Shown one piece after another: positions 17,929-29,603 of a stretch of DNA of 64,000 nucleotides. Under the pieces are notes generated by a model. It saw only the letters and a list, made by a program, of their open reading frames with translations. It did no database searches and was not told the origin of the DNA. Every line of letters starts with the position of its first letter. Position 1 is the first letter of the stretch. This DNA is from Paenibacillus sp. cl123 (GTDB lineage: Bacteria; Bacillota; Bacilli; Paenibacillales; NBRC-103111). The DNA is taken from contig NZ_FMYY01000004.1 in the NCBI RefSeq assembly GCF_900101595.1, forward strand, positions 369,561-433,560, written 5' to 3'. The position numbers were made by a program, and so were the translations under genes.

Positions 17929-20900
17929 ATGTACAAGGGATTTAAAGGAAAAATGGCAATCGTATTGTCTTTCATATTGTTTCTAGGCTCGCTCCAGCTG
18001 CTGCCTTCTCAGCTTCCGTCCGCTCAGGCAGCCGATTCGGATTGGCCGGCTTCAGTCAGGACAGGCGTGAACGTCCAGTTCAAACCGGAGGATGCGCTGG
18101 TGACAACGCAAAACCCGCCGGATTTCGGATGGCCGTATATTCCCGGCGCTGACCAGTACGCGTTGGAGGTAAGCCGCAAGGCGGATATGTCGGAGGTCGT
18201 CCATCAGCAGCAGGCGCTAGCCTCGAACCTGTACAATTTTCCCGACGCGTTCGAAACCGGAACCTGGTATTGGCGTGTCAAGTACCATAAGCCGAGTACG
18301 GGCTGGTCGGCATGGAGCACGGTCCGGAAGTTCCGGATCACCGAGGATGCCGTGCCGTTCCCCGTTCCCGCGATCGACACGCTGATCGGGAACGTTACAT
18401 CGCAGCATCCCCGGATCTTGACGCGGCCCGAGGATTTGACGGCATTCAGGGCGCTTGCCCAGACAAGCGGAAAGGCTGTCTTCGACGCCAAGCTGGACGC
18501 GTACAATAAAACCAAAAACGCCCCGCTGCTGACCGAACCGACCTTCCCTTACCCGGATGACTATAACAAGGAATCCGAAGAATATGTCGAAGCGATTAGA
18601 GCGCTTAAACGCTATGTCGATCCGGCGATCACGAGGATTCTGGACGCTGCATTCGTTTACCTGATAACCGGAGATCCCGCAATCGGAGACGACGCCAAGA
18701 GACAATTGATGAACCTCGCTTCCTGGGATCCGGACGGGGCGACCAAATACTCGATCAACGATCAGGTGGACCGTGCCATCTCGTATCGCTCCGCGTACGT
18801 TTACGACTGGATCTACGATCGGCTGTCTCAAGAGGAGAGAGAGCAGGTCCAGGAGATGATCCGCTACCGGACCGAAAGGATGATGGATGATCTTGTGGAC
18901 GACCAGCCGATCCAGCAATATCCGTACGATTCGCACGGCTGGACGAACTTCGGCTTCGTGGGCGTCATTGCGACGGCGCTGCTTCATGACGTGCCCGAAG
19001 CGGAGAATTGGTATCGGAAAGTTGTCCCTTCCTATATCAACCTTCTGCCTCCTTGGGGGGGAGAGGACGGTTCCTGGTCGCAAGGCACAGGCTATTGGCA
19101 ATGGTCTTCCGCGGCAAACAAGGAATTCATGGATATCCTGTTAACCTCGAGCGGCTTCAATTTGTACGACAAAGCTTTTTCGCGAAATGAGGGTTTGTAC
19201 CCGCTTTATTCGTTCCCGCATAACTCCAGGAAAGGCGTATTCGGCGACGACAACCAATACGTGCCCGGGGGAACCAGCGTATCCATTTTGAACCGGTTAG
19301 CTCAAATGTACGGCGATCCCCGGTTGAAATGGGGAGCTCAGGCAATCGGCGCGATACCGGCAATGGGGTTGTCCGATTATTTTTACGGGGATGCCAATCT
19401 TCCCGTCCGTCCGCCTGTGGACCTGCCGAGAGGAAAATGGTTTCCGACAACGGGACTTGTTGCTATGCACTCCGAGCTGTACGATCCTGACCGTGTTTCG
19501 TTCTATTTCCGGTCAAGTCCGTACGGCAGCTACAACCACAACCATGCGGATCAGAACGGCTTCATTATTCAAGCGTACGGAGAATCGCTGGCTGTGGAGA
19601 CCGGATTCTACGATTATTACAACAGCCCGCACCATAGGGATTTCACCAGGCAAACCCTGGCAACCAACGCCATTACAATCGACGGCGGCAAGGGTCAGCC
19701 GATCAACAACATCGACGCGGACGGCCGAATTCTCGGTTTCGTCACCAGTCCCGACTTCGACGCGACCAGCGGAGATGCGTCGGCTGCTTATAGCGGTGCT
19801 CTGAGCAAAGCGCTGAGACATGTCATATACTTGCGGCCGGACATGTTCGTCGTGATCGATGACCTCGCAACGACGATTCCGGGCGGTACGAAATTCGAAT
19901 GGCGCCTGCACGCCGAGGATCAGATGGAGCGGGACGAGGATGGAGCCGGCGCGACGATCTACAAAGGCGAAGCCGCGCTGAAGCTCCGGTTCTACACCCC
20001 GGGACAGCTGGAATCGACGATCAGTACGAAATTTATAGGCATCAAAGGCATCGAGGTGAAGCCTAAGGATATTACCGATGAGCAGGTGCATGCGGCATTC
20101 GTGACGCCCAAGACCAGTGCTGTCAAGATGGTGTCGACGATGGAGCCCTATAAGCGCGGAAATGAGCCGAATGGCGCGGTTTCGACCGACCATGGGGATT
20201 TCATGAAGCTGGTATTCGAAGACGGCTCGATCGTGTATGTCCGGATGACGGCCGGCGGACTCATCGATACGGGCAGCGACGGGTTCCGATTCGACGGTGC
20301 TGCGCTCGCGGTCAAGGGCGACTCGGTGCTTCTCGTTGACGGCACTTGGGTCCAGAAAAACGGTGTTACGCTTATCGAGAGCAGCCAGCAGGCGACGATC
20401 GTATTCGGCGATGACCGGCTCTCCGTGTCCCCTCAGGCTGACGCCCAAATCACAATTAACGCTCCGGGAATTACCGTGTTGCGCGACGATGCCAGCGGTG
20501 ACCTGATTCCCTCCGGAGGCTCAGTACAGCCGGCCATCGATTCGCGCGGTGTTCATTGGGACTTGGCGAACGGCGCTCTGACGCTGAACGTCGAGAAGGG
20601 CCACAAGGCATTCAAGCTGAACAACGCGTCAATCCCCGGCGCCCTGCCTCCATCGACGATGCAGGTGGAAATAGACGGTGTGAGCGCGCAAACGCCTCTT
20701 CAGTCTTACAGCGACATAGACGGGGTTAAGGTATCCTGGGGCAGCTTGTCGAATGCAGCTGGATTCTATGAAGTGCTGGAGGCGCCTGCCGGCTTTACTT
20801 TCGAGAAATTCGGGCGTTCGCGAAGCGTTCTGCTGGATGCGAATGCGGCTGTTATCGTTCGCGGGGAACCCGGCGTCCTGAAGCTGAAGTCCGTCGGTGC

Positions 20901-23829
20901 AGGCGATCCCGCAATCGCGCAAACATGGGTGGATCCGGAAGCGACAAGACAGGTTACGAATATGCTTTTCCAAGAAGCCGAAGCGTTCATCGGTTACGGC
21001 GGCAAGGCGCCAACCCGGTATACGACCCGTCCGTTCCTGTCCGGGGGAGCGGGTGTGACCACCTGGGACCAAATCGGCCAATCGATCCAATGGCGCTTCA
21101 ACGTTCCGAAGGCCGGCAAGTATGACCTAGTTATCAAATACGTAGCGGGCTGGGATTTGCCAAGCGAACCGGTGGAGGATTCGACCTCGATCCGTTTCAT
21201 CAAGATCGGCGACAAGATGAACTATTTCGAGGCACCGAAAACGATAAGCTTCGGCGCAGACCCCTCCCAGTGGAGAGGCCTTCGCGTGAAGACGGATCAG
21301 CAATTGCCGGCGGGCCCGGTGGATCTGACGATGTGGCACCAACGCGGCGGAATGAATCTGGATTGGATCGCGCTCGTTGAAGTCAAGGACGACGAAATCC
21401 TCCCGACAGCGCCAGGCAATCTGCGTCTGGATTCCCAGACTTCCGAATCGGTGGAGGTAAGCTGGGATGCTTCGTCGGATAACGTAGCGGTGAAGGAGTA
21501 CCACGTATTCGCTAACGGAGAACGGAAAGCCGTGGTTCCGGCAGGAATCCTTACCGCGAAGATCGGGGGGCTGTCCATGGGGAATGCTTACACATTCACC
21601 GTAAAGGCGGTCGATACGAGTGACAATCTATCGAAGGCATCGAACGAGCTTGCGATTACGATAGTGGATACCTCCGCCCCGACATGGGGAGAGACGCCTT
21701 CCATTAGTCCGATGCTGACGTTCCCGAACGCGGTTCGGCTCTTATGGACCCAAGCGACCGACATTGGGCCGGTCACCTCCTACAAGCTGAGCGTGAGTAA
21801 GGACGGGTCGCCTGTCCTTCCCGAACAGACGGTAACGGGCGTAACCTATGATGTGACGAATCTGCAGCCGGGCGGAACTTACCGCTTCAAGGTGGAGGCC
21901 GTAGATGAGCATGGCAACCGATCCGTAGACGGGCCTGAAGTCGCCGTGACGCTGCCCATGACCGGCGCTGGATTCTACGATTCGTTCGATGATTGGCAGC
22001 CTGGAGACGCGAATGACGGAAAAGGCTGGACTTTTACGAAAAATAATGGAACGTCCGTGGTCGTCACGCCGCTTGCGAATATCGGCGGTCAAGGCTTGCA
22101 GGCGGTGGACAATTATCATGATTCGTCCAATCCTTCGGCGGTTGCGCCATGGCTGCTACGCAAGTATACACCGCTAACGGGAAGGGTGACGCTCGAGACG
22201 AAGCTCTCGTTCGATAAATTGAACCACAGTGTCGGAAATTATGAAGCGAATCTGCTGGGCAGCGGCGCGATTATCGCCAAGTTTATCGGCTTCTCCGACG
22301 GTGGCATCGGCTACCAGGCGGCGGTCAACGGCGCGAACGCCTATGTCCGGATTACGCCGTATGGCACTTACCAGCAGCCAGCCGGCCAATGGATGACTGT
22401 CCGCTTCGATGTCGATTTGGCAGCCAAGACCTTCGACCTGACTGTGCAGGCGGACGGACTGAAGACGTACTCGGGTATTCCGGACAGCATGGGGACACTG
22501 GATCGGACTACGGGCACTTACCGCGTGGAAGATGTCCCCTTCATGGTCAACACGGTCAATGTTACGCAGCTGGATCATTTCCAGTTCAGAGCGGTATCTT
22601 ATACGGGGAAATACACACTTGATTACTTAACGGCTTATCGGACCGAAGCGGCGCCAAGCGTTCGAATTTCGGCCAAACCGGACCTGAACGCGGGAGAAGT
22701 GTTCCCGGTTACCGTCGGGCTGGACAGCGTAACGGATGCCGTCTACCATAACGCAGTACTGAAATATGACGCTAATCGGTTCGAGTACGTGTCCGCCGAG
22801 GGCCCTGTCGAAGGATTGAAGCTCGGCGATGTCTCGAACGATGCAGCAAGCGGGCTGGTAAGCCTCACATCGACGAGCGCGTCGCCGATTACCGGATCAA
22901 GCGATCTCTATCGCGTGTTTTTCCGGGCAAAAGTGCCGGGGATGAGCACCATTGGCATCCGTAACGCTCAATATGGGACTTCGGCTTCCAATCTGAACAC
23001 ATTGGCGGCGCTTCCGACAATTACACTCACGGTCGCTGCAGCATCGGCGAACAAGAGCGAGCTGCTTGCTGCCATCGCGGTAGCCCAATCGAAGAACGAA
23101 GAAGATTATACCGCGGCATCCTGGACAAATTTGCAAACCGCATTGACGCAAGCGATCGCAGTGAATAACGATGCCAATGCGTCTCAAGCGCAGGCGGACA
23201 CGGCTGCAGCTAACCTGCAAGCCGCCCAGAACGCGCTCGTGCCAAGCGCTGCTGCTGTACCGGGAAAAGGAGTGCTGTCCAGCAACAGCGGTCATGTGAG
23301 CGGGTTGAATGACAGCAATTACAAGATCACCATGAACCTGTGGTGGGGCCAGAACGGCACGAGCTACACCCTGTATGAGAACGGAGTCGCCATCGATACG
23401 AAGCGGTTGACGGACAGGTCGCCAAGCGCGCAGTATGTGGAAACGACCGTGACGGGCAAGCCAAACGGCACGTACGTTTACACATGCGAGCTTCGCAACG
23501 GGCGCGGCGCTACCGCCTGCGATCCCGTGACGGTCACTGTCAAGGACGCGAATCCCGGCAAGCCGGTTCTCTCCAATAACAACTGGGATAAGAACGGCGA
23601 ATACACGGTGACGATGAACCTGTGGTGGGGCACTAACGGGACGACTTACAAGCTGTACGAGAACGATGTGCTGATCGATACGCAGCAATTGACCGCGAAT
23701 ACGCCTTCGGCCCAATCGGCTATCACGCCGGTCTTGGGCAAGGCGGCCGGCACTTACCGCTATAAAGCTGAACTAATCAATGCGGCAGGTGCGACTGAAA
23801 GCCAGGAAATGACTGTCACTGTTCAATGA
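17929..23829 (+). CDS. Giant secreted heparinase II-type lyase with Fn3, cohesin-like and FIVAR domains
   Basis: 1,966 residues; AAGGAGG ten bases before the ATG. Signal peptide 1-34 (AQAA|DS). Residues about 36-500 are a DUF4962-type N-terminal part plus alpha-toroid with SHGWTNFGF (about 335) and [12 protein letters not shown] (about 378). The heparinase II/III beta-sandwich follows (about 510-720) with [10 protein letters not shown] (about 537). Next come a CBM6-like module (about 1015-1150, opening FQEAEAF), two fibronectin-III-like domains (about 1161 and 1255), a concanavalin-like module (about 1348-1560), a cohesin-like domain (about 1576-1700), a FIVAR helical bundle (about 1704-1780), and two tandem C-terminal repeats sharing a MNLWWG core (about 1781-1875 and 1880-1966). 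Extracellular depolymerase of a uronate-containing glycan. No anchor motif is visible. Confidence 0.87.
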   Translation: MYKGFKGKMAIVLSFILFLGSLQLLPSQLPSAQAADSDWPASVRTGVNVQFKPEDALVTTQNPPDFGWPYIPGADQYALEVSRKADMSEVVHQQQALASNLYNFPDAFETGTWYWRVKYHKPSTGWSAWSTVRKFRITEDAVPFPVPAIDTLIGNVTSQHPRILTRPEDLTAFRALAQTSGKAVFDAKLDAYNKTKNAPLLTEPTFPYPDDYNKESEEYVEAIRALKRYVDPAITRILDAAFVYLITGDPAIGDDAKRQLMNLASWDPDGATKYSINDQVDRAISYRSAYVYDWIYDRLSQEEREQVQEMIRYRTERMMDDLVDDQPIQQYPYDSHGWTNFGFVGVIATALLHDVPEAENWYRKVVPSYINLLPPWGGEDGSWSQGTGYWQWSSAANKEFMDILLTSSGFNLYDKAFSRNEGLYPLYSFPHNSRKGVFGDDNQYVPGGTSVSILNRLAQMYGDPRLKWGAQAIGAIPAMGLSDYFYGDANLPVRPPVDLPRGKWFPTTGLVAMHSELYDPDRVSFYFRSSPYGSYNHNHADQNGFIIQAYGESLAVETGFYDYYNSPHHRDFTRQTLATNAITIDGGKGQPINNIDADGRILGFVTSPDFDATSGDASAAYSGALSKALRHVIYLRPDMFVVIDDLATTIPGGTKFEWRLHAEDQMERDEDGAGATIYKGEAALKLRFYTPGQLESTISTKFIGIKGIEVKPKDITDEQVHAAFVTPKTSAVKMVSTMEPYKRGNEPNGAVSTDHGDFMKLVFEDGSIVYVRMTAGGLIDTGSDGFRFDGAALAVKGDSVLLVDGTWVQKNGVTLIESSQQATIVFGDDRLSVSPQADAQITINAPGITVLRDDASGDLIPSGGSVQPAIDSRGVHWDLANGALTLNVEKGHKAFKLNNASIPGALPPSTMQVEIDGVSAQTPLQSYSDIDGVKVSWGSLSNAAGFYEVLEAPAGFTFEKFGRSRSVLLDANAAVIVRGEPGVLKLKSVGAGDPAIAQTWVDPEATRQVTNMLFQEAEAFIGYGGKAPTRYTTRPFLSGGAGVTTWDQIGQSIQWRFNVPKAGKYDLVIKYVAGWDLPSEPVEDSTSIRFIKIGDKMNYFEAPKTISFGADPSQWRGLRVKTDQQLPAGPVDLTMWHQRGGMNLDWIALVEVKDDEILPTAPGNLRLDSQTSESVEVSWDASSDNVAVKEYHVFANGERKAVVPAGILTAKIGGLSMGNAYTFTVKAVDTSDNLSKASNELAITIVDTSAPTWGETPSISPMLTFPNAVRLLWTQATDIGPVTSYKLSVSKDGSPVLPEQTVTGVTYDVTNLQPGGTYRFKVEAVDEHGNRSVDGPEVAVTLPMTGAGFYDSFDDWQPGDANDGKGWTFTKNNGTSVVVTPLANIGGQGLQAVDNYHDSSNPSAVAPWLLRKYTPLTGRVTLETKLSFDKLNHSVGNYEANLLGSGAIIAKFIGFSDGGIGYQAAVNGANAYVRITPYGTYQQPAGQWMTVRFDVDLAAKTFDLTVQADGLKTYSGIPDSMGTLDRTTGTYRVEDVPFMVNTVNVTQLDHFQFRAVSYTGKYTLDYLTAYRTEAAPSVRISAKPDLNAGEVFPVTVGLDSVTDAVYHNAVLKYDANRFEYVSAEGPVEGLKLGDVSNDAASGLVSLTSTSASPITGSSDLYRVFFRAKVPGMSTIGIRNAQYGTSASNLNTLAALPTITLTVAAASANKSELLAAIAVAQSKNEEDYTAASWTNLQTALTQAIAVNNDANASQAQADTAAANLQAAQNALVPSAAAVPGKGVLSSNSGHVSGLNDSNYKITMNLWWGQNGTSYTLYENGVAIDTKRLTDRSPSAQYVETTVTGKPNGTYVYTCELRNGRGATACDPVTVTVKDANPGKPVLSNNNWDKNGEYTVTMNLWWGTNGTTYKLYENDVLIDTQQLTANTPSAQSAITPVLGKAAGTYRYKAELINAAGATESQEMTVTVQ

Positions 23830-23861
23830 CGCCGAATTGATTTAGCTGAATACGAAAATCC

Positions 23862-23895
23862 AACAAGGCCGCGGCACAAGAAGTCCGGCCTTGTT
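23862..23895 (+). terminator. Hairpin between the two lyase genes (partial terminator or mRNA stabiliser)
   Basis: AACAAGGCCG and CGGCCTTGTT form a perfect 10-bp stem with a 14-base loop, but GCGCG rather than a T run follows. It may protect the upstream mRNA or reduce read-through into the second lyase gene. Confidence 0.5.
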
Positions 23896-23943
23896 GCGCG
23901 TTATGGCTGATCGAGAACCGAATAGAACAAGGAGTGATTCGAA

Positions 23944-26900
23944 ATGAACTTCTTCCATGGAAAATTCATCACGATCCCAGCATACGTAATGGTATTAGGT
24001 TGGCTCCTGTTATTTCCGTTATCATCCATTGCTTCCGAACCCGTCTATGCGGCGGCGATACCGGAACCGATCGAAGCTCATCCGCGGGTATTCGCTACCG
24101 CAAACGACAGAACGGATTTGGCGGCAAAATGGAATGCGGTCTCGGGCTGGGCCAGGATCGCAGCGGATAGGCTTGAATCCGATGCCAATTCTTCGGCCTC
24201 CTTTCTTTTGCCCAAACTAGCGTACAGCAGCGCGAGTAAGTCGACGACGAACGAAAGCATACAAGCAAGACGCAAGCTGGAAGCGCTCGCTTTCAAGTAT
24301 TTGATGGATCCCGACGCTAATCTGGCTTCGGGTCAAGCCGCTGTGGCGGGAGCAAAGGATTACTACGAATCGCTTGTTTTACCGGCAGCAGGGGGAAGTC
24401 ACCATATCATCGGCAGAAACCTATTGAGCGCCGCATTTGTTTACGATTGGTGCTACGCATTGCTGAGCGACGAGGACAAGAGCTTCTTCATCGAACGGAT
24501 CGAACGAATGGCCTCACAGTTTACCGAAATCGGATACCCGGCCTTTAAGCAGAGCGCCGTCACCAGCCCGGGCAGCTCCGAGGTATGGCTGCTCGATCTG
24601 TTGGCCGCCGGCATTGCGATCTATGACGAGAAGCCGGAAATGTATAACATCGTTTCCGATTTTCTGTTTGAACAGGTTTTCCCTGCGCGTGATTTCTTGT
24701 ATAAGTCGGGGATGCCGTACAATGGCGTCGCTTACGGTCCCGGCAAATATATGTTTGATTTGTGGCCGTCTTGGCTGTACCGGAAGATGGGACTTAGCGA
24801 CCCATATCAGAATAAGACTATGAAAGACGTCCCCTACCGGTGGCTGTACGAGAGAAGGCCGGACGGACAGCTGTTGCGAAGCGGCGACAATTACTTTTCC
24901 ACCTATGAATTACCTGGAAGGTACTGGGATAATTTAGGTGATACGGCTTATCCCGAATATTTGTACCAGGATGGTTTAATTTTTACGGAAGCGGATCGCA
25001 TAAGGCCGAACTTCTCCACCAACGATAACACCATTATCAATGTTCAGCTGTTTGCTCTGCTGCTTCGCGATTTGACGTTAAAGCCCAAGCCTGTAGAGGA
25101 TATTGCCAGCCTTCCGCTGACACGATATTTCGGAAGTCCGATCGGATCGATGATCGCCAGGACGGGGTGGGGTACTTTTTCCAGTGCTTCGACGACGCCG
25201 AAATATACGTCGACAGATGTTGTTGCGGAGATGAAAATCCAGGAATGGAGCTTGAACGATCATGCCCACTGGGATGCGGGCAGCTTCCAGCTGTATTACA
25301 AAGGCGCATTGGCGATCAAGTCCGGCGTATATGAAGGCAAAGACGCGGCGGGGAAGGGCCAAACTTATGAAAGTCCCCACGATCTGAATTACCATAAGCG
25401 CTCGATTGCAGCTAATACCCTGTTGATCGAGGATAAGGATTCGTTGCCGGAAAAGTTCGAATATCGCGGCACGACTCTCTCGAATGACGGCGGCCAGCGG
25501 ATCGCCAATAACGGCTACCAGCCGGCCAATCTGCCCGATCTGCTAAATCCGGCCAAGGGTTATCGGACAGGTACCGTGCTTTCCCACGGCATGCAAGCTG
25601 ACAGTAACGGGGAGACTCTCGCTGCGCCTGATTTCAGTTATTTAAAGGGCGATATTACAGCTGCGTATTCGAACCATAAAGTTTCTGATGTGAAAAGGTC
25701 GTTTGTTTTTCTTAACTTGAAGCATGCAACGATTCCGGCCGCTTTGATCACCTATGACAAAATTACGGCTACCGATCCATCTTTTGAGAAGAAATGGCTC
25801 TTCCACAGCGAAGAGACACCTGTTGTGAACGGGAATCGCACCGTCATCCAACGGGAAGAGGGCGACTACAACGGAAAGCTTGTGAACGACACTATGCTTC
25901 CTTCGGCTGCTTCTGCGGACGTTACGCCCGTGGGAGGAGCCGGCAATGAATATCTCGTCGATGGAACGAACTATGAGATCTTTGACAAGAACGAGGTCAA
26001 CACGGTTGAAGGAGGTACTTACCGGGTGGAGGTATCGCCCAAGACAGAAGCTGCGACGGACCGGTTCATGAACGTGATGCAGGTGATGGATGTCGGGACG
26101 ACCCCGGCAACGCCCGTAGCTTTGGAAACGAGGACCCCGACGAACTCGAAGCGGCATGACGGCGTGATGATTCTTGATAGGGTGGTCTTTTTTGCCCAAA
26201 GCGGGGAACGAAACTCGGATACGCTGAATTTCACCGTGACTAACCATACTTACGGCAACTTGAAGTTTCTGATCACCGACATGGCGGCCGGCGTTTGGTG
26301 CGTGCAGTTGAACGGCGGATCGTGTTCGCTGGTCCGTTCGACGAAGGAAGGCGGATTCATCGATTTCGAAGGTGCGCCGGGTCCTTATACGATTACGAAT
26401 TACGGTTTCAACTCCGATATAACTCCGCCGTCTACACCGAATGAATTCAAAGCTAAATCCGTAACGGAGAACTCGGTGACGCTCGAGTGGACGGAATCCA
26501 GGGACAACTTGGGCATCAAGCATTATGAAGTGTTCCGCGACAACGTGTCGGTCGGTACCACAGAGGATACCTCGATGACGGTGACGGGTTTGACGTCAGG
26601 GGTCGAATACGCGTTCAAGGTCAAAGCGGTCGATCTGGCAAACCGTGCCTCAGGCTTCAGTTCGGAGGTTAAAGCAACTCCCGCCGATACGGAGCGTCCT
26701 AGCGTGCCGGTCAACGTTCAGGCCAACGCGGGCGGAAAGTTCATCGAGCTCAAGTGGGGTGCATCTACCGATAATGTTAACGTCACGAGCTACGATATTT
26801 ATGAAGGGGACACTCTTGTGGTTTCCGGGGTGACGGGGACAAGTCGGATTCTTTATCCAACCGAACAGCTTGCGATCCATCCGGATCAGCTCTACCGGTT

Positions 26901-27771
26901 CACGGTCGTCGCCAAGGACGCTGCGGGGAATCAGTCGTCTGCACGGACGACATTCGGAGGCGGAGCCTTCAGCCAGAAGGACAGCTCGATCGATGTCTGG
27001 ACCACGAGCGCGGAGTACCCCATCAATAGCGACAATGTTTCCTATATTGAAGCCGAAAAATACCGGGCATTTGGCGGACAATGGTATCTGATCAATAGCG
27101 ATTCGGCGCGATCGGAGGGCATCTATATGCGCTCCATGGCCGCCAGCCCGAACGATCAAGTATTCCTGGAATATAAGCTAAATGTGGCGACAGCGGGCAA
27201 TTATTACATTAGCCTTCTGGGCAAGGGCGGCAGCGCAGCACCGAACCATATGACCTTGCGGATCGACAACAACGCCGCTTCGGAGCAGCATATTGCCCTG
27301 CCTTCCAGCACGTGGAGCTGGCAGCGCACAGGCGCGACCTTCTATATCCCGGCAGGCTCGCACACGCTGCGTTTGCTGCAAAGCAGGAGTGAATTGGATG
27401 TGGATAAAATCGCCATTTCCACCCAGACGGCTGTTCCGACAGGCCTCGGCGGTACTGCGCTCAAGCCGGTGGATTCGAGGCCTCCAACGCAACCTGAATT
27501 GTCGTACTCCAAACAGTTGGACACGGTGTTTAAGCTGATGTGGACGAAATCCACGGATAACGACACTTCCGCGGCGCCTCAATATGAGGTGTTGATGTCG
27601 ACAGGCACGGCCGAACCTTCCTCAGTCGTGATGACGGCGTCGTCTGCAACCCAATTCACGCCGTCTGCTCTAACGCTAGGCACCCGTTATAATTTCAAAG
27701 TTAGGGCCATAGATGCATCCGGCAACGAAACCTTCAGCCATATCATCCACATCACGCCGTTTACACCATAA
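23944..27771 (+). CDS. Secreted heparinase II/III-like lyase with fibronectin-III and CBM-like modules
   Basis: 1,275 residues from an ATG with AAGGAGTGATT upstream. Signal peptide 1-37 (VYA|A). The toroid region (about 40-420) begins EAHPRVFATANDR, as in DUF4962/heparinase relatives, with SHHIIGRNLLSAAFVYDW. The beta-sandwich carries NDHAHWDAGSFQLY (about 438) and SPHDLNYHKRS (about 476), both likely active-site segments. Fibronectin-III-like domains start near 830, 916 and 1180, and a CBM-like module (YIEAEKYRAFGG) spans about 1035-1160. It lies 114 bases after the previous lyase and is probably co-regulated. It differs enough from both other lyases in the window to act on another bond or polymer. 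Confidence 0.85.
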   Translation: MNFFHGKFITIPAYVMVLGWLLLFPLSSIASEPVYAAAIPEPIEAHPRVFATANDRTDLAAKWNAVSGWARIAADRLESDANSSASFLLPKLAYSSASKSTTNESIQARRKLEALAFKYLMDPDANLASGQAAVAGAKDYYESLVLPAAGGSHHIIGRNLLSAAFVYDWCYALLSDEDKSFFIERIERMASQFTEIGYPAFKQSAVTSPGSSEVWLLDLLAAGIAIYDEKPEMYNIVSDFLFEQVFPARDFLYKSGMPYNGVAYGPGKYMFDLWPSWLYRKMGLSDPYQNKTMKDVPYRWLYERRPDGQLLRSGDNYFSTYELPGRYWDNLGDTAYPEYLYQDGLIFTEADRIRPNFSTNDNTIINVQLFALLLRDLTLKPKPVEDIASLPLTRYFGSPIGSMIARTGWGTFSSASTTPKYTSTDVVAEMKIQEWSLNDHAHWDAGSFQLYYKGALAIKSGVYEGKDAAGKGQTYESPHDLNYHKRSIAANTLLIEDKDSLPEKFEYRGTTLSNDGGQRIANNGYQPANLPDLLNPAKGYRTGTVLSHGMQADSNGETLAAPDFSYLKGDITAAYSNHKVSDVKRSFVFLNLKHATIPAALITYDKITATDPSFEKKWLFHSEETPVVNGNRTVIQREEGDYNGKLVNDTMLPSAASADVTPVGGAGNEYLVDGTNYEIFDKNEVNTVEGGTYRVEVSPKTEAATDRFMNVMQVMDVGTTPATPVALETRTPTNSKRHDGVMILDRVVFFAQSGERNSDTLNFTVTNHTYGNLKFLITDMAAGVWCVQLNGGSCSLVRSTKEGGFIDFEGAPGPYTITNYGFNSDITPPSTPNEFKAKSVTENSVTLEWTESRDNLGIKHYEVFRDNVSVGTTEDTSMTVTGLTSGVEYAFKVKAVDLANRASGFSSEVKATPADTERPSVPVNVQANAGGKFIELKWGASTDNVNVTSYDIYEGDTLVVSGVTGTSRILYPTEQLAIHPDQLYRFTVVAKDAAGNQSSARTTFGGGAFSQKDSSIDVWTTSAEYPINSDNVSYIEAEKYRAFGGQWYLINSDSARSEGIYMRSMAASPNDQVFLEYKLNVATAGNYYISLLGKGGSAAPNHMTLRIDNNAASEQHIALPSSTWSWQRTGATFYIPAGSHTLRLLQSRSELDVDKIAISTQTAVPTGLGGTALKPVDSRPPTQPELSYSKQLDTVFKLMWTKSTDNDTSAAPQYEVLMSTGTAEPSSVVMTASSATQFTPSALTLGTRYNFKVRAIDASGNETFSHIIHITPFTP

Positions 27772-28016
27772 ACAGATTAACGCATCCCCAGGTTGCTTCC
27801 TTAACATGGCGGCTGAAGCGTATACGCGCGGGAAGCGCGGGAATCCGCTGCGCTGAATATGGACAGCTGTTCTGCATTGTTCCCGATTCGTTTCCTGCTT
27901 ATTTCCCGAGGGAGTCCCTATGCTTTGGGAAACGCATCACATTATACTATCGTTAGACGTGGCGAAAAAAGCCGCGGCTTGCGATTCTCATTTGATTCAT
28001 GTTAGGAGAGAGTACG

Positions 28017-29402
28017 ATGATGCGAAATAAATGGAAACTTGCGATAACTTGTTCGCTATTGATGAACAGTATGAGTTTGGGAGGCGGTGCATTCGCAGCC
28101 GACAGCGCTAGTCAGGGAGGCGTTCAGATCAAGGAATTCGTCTATCTGGACAAGGAACTGGACAGGATTTCCCAAGTGTCGGCGTCAACACCGGACGGTA
28201 TGCGTGACGGCCATCTTCGATTGCTGATGGATGCGGGGGAAGGTCTGGAGATTCAATCGATCTCCCTTAGAACCGCCGACAGCAAGGGTAATGAGACGAG
28301 CCAAGGCATCTGGAAAACCTGGAAAGCCGAAGCCGGCGATATCGGCACGCTGCTGGCTGTTGTGCAGGACGGAAAAACGATAAATGAAACGTTCCAGGAG
28401 AAGCTGGGTAAATTCCAGGGCATCGTCGAGTTCGAGTTGTACGCATCCGATAATAACGGGATGAAGCCGGGTGTGTATTATTATTTGGAGATCATGACAA
28501 GCAGCGGCACGATACGGACGCCAATCGCGCCTTATGCCGAGAACGAAACGTCCTATGCGCCTGTCGCAATTCGCGAGTTCAGTTGGCTGGATCTGACTTC
28601 CGACCGTACAGGTATAGCTGAATTCGGAGAGGACGGGTCGACAGACGGCCATTTTCGGTTGAAGCTGCATTTTGCCCAGAAGACGGAGGTGCTGGCCGTC
28701 ATACTTCGCGCAACCGACGAGAAGGGGAATGAAGCGCCTGGAATTTGGCGTACGAATCGGGCAGGTGTAGGCTGGTTGCTCGGGATTGCGCAAGGAGATA
28801 AAGTCATTACACCCGGGTTCAAAAAGGATGTAAAAGAGCCCGTCGGCTCGTTCCAGGGAAGTGGAGTCTTCGACTTATACGCAAACAACAACGGTTCGAT
28901 CAAGAACGGCCAACACTACGTCGTAGAAGTGGAGACGACTTACGGCACGGTTATTTCTAAGCCGGTCAAGTTCGGCGATCCGGCATCAAACTATGTCGAT
29001 ACCAGCCCGCTCGGGTTCAGAAGCATTGTGCTTACACTCGATAAGACAGCAGCTCTCGTCGATGAGGAGCCGCATACGCTTGACGTGGCGCCCTTCACGC
29101 TGGAGGGCCGTACGATGGTGCCAATCCGCTTCATTGGCGAAGCGCTTGGCGCAAAGGTGGACTGGGATAGCGCTAAGAGGCTTGTCACGCTGACCAAAGG
29201 AGATACGAAGGTCGAGCTCGTCATCGAACAGAAGGAAGCTTATGTTGGCGGAGAGCTGGTCATGCTGGATACGCCGGCCATCATTCGGGACGGCTTCACG
29301 CTGGTGCCGGTGAGGTTCGTCAGCGAGGGATTGAAGATGAAGGTGTTTTACAACGATGGAGAAATTCTGATTACGGATGCGAAAGTGCGTGAGGTGAAGT
29401 AA
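28017..29402 (+). CDS. Secreted protein with two tandem unknown domains and a copper-amine-oxidase-N 'stalk' domain
   Basis: 461 residues from the ATG with TAGGAGAG six bases upstream. Signal peptide to about residue 28 (AFA|AD). Two copies of a ~145-residue beta-rich domain follow, each opening with an (I/V)(K/R)EF-x-(Y/W)LD motif and containing DGH(L/F)RL, GIW and F(E/D)LYA-(S/N)(D/N)N motifs. The C-terminal ~120 residues are a stalk domain (PF07833 type) with GRTMVPIRFIGEALGAKVDW and a second VPVRFVSEGL repeat. Stalk domains are common in surface proteins of Paenibacillaceae and probably bind the envelope. It sits directly after the lyases, so a glycan-binding or anchoring role is possible. 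Confidence 0.8.
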   Translation: MMRNKWKLAITCSLLMNSMSLGGGAFAADSASQGGVQIKEFVYLDKELDRISQVSASTPDGMRDGHLRLLMDAGEGLEIQSISLRTADSKGNETSQGIWKTWKAEAGDIGTLLAVVQDGKTINETFQEKLGKFQGIVEFELYASDNNGMKPGVYYYLEIMTSSGTIRTPIAPYAENETSYAPVAIREFSWLDLTSDRTGIAEFGEDGSTDGHFRLKLHFAQKTEVLAVILRATDEKGNEAPGIWRTNRAGVGWLLGIAQGDKVITPGFKKDVKEPVGSFQGSGVFDLYANNNGSIKNGQHYVVEVETTYGTVISKPVKFGDPASNYVDTSPLGFRSIVLTLDKTAALVDEEPHTLDVAPFTLEGRTMVPIRFIGEALGAKVDWDSAKRLVTLTKGDTKVELVIEQKEAYVGGELVMLDTPAIIRDGFTLVPVRFVSEGLKMKVFYNDGEILITDAKVREVK

Positions 29403-29423
29403 CACGCCGTTCCGGATGAAGGG

Positions 29424-29451
29424 GGCAGACGCCGAAAGGCGCTGCCTTTTT
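29424..29451 (+). terminator. Strong intrinsic terminator closing the lyase locus
   Basis: GGCAGACGCC, GAAA tetraloop, GGCGCTGCC, then TTTTTG. It lies 22 bases after the stalk-protein stop codon. Confidence 0.92.
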
Positions 29452-29603
29452 GTTGTTGGCCACATTATTGCGGCAGCGGTTAATGAAAGTAGGGCGGCTC
29501 CATAACGGAACAGCCCGTTTTTTCGATAAGCTCCACTTGAAGGGGGAACCACGGCAAGTCGCAAGCTGAATGGTTTCGCGCTGCAGGTGGGGGCTTGCTA
29601 TTC

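Noticed and set aside
23270..23829. CRISPR-like or DNA repeat array
   Set aside because: The repetition is two diverged protein domains of about 95 codons, not spaced direct repeats.
19513..26523. Long open frames on the minus strand opposite the lyase genes (for example 19513-20448, 22897-23715, 25642-26523)
   Set aside because: They follow the codon periodicity of the plus-strand genes, have basic low-complexity translations and no ribosome sites or domains.
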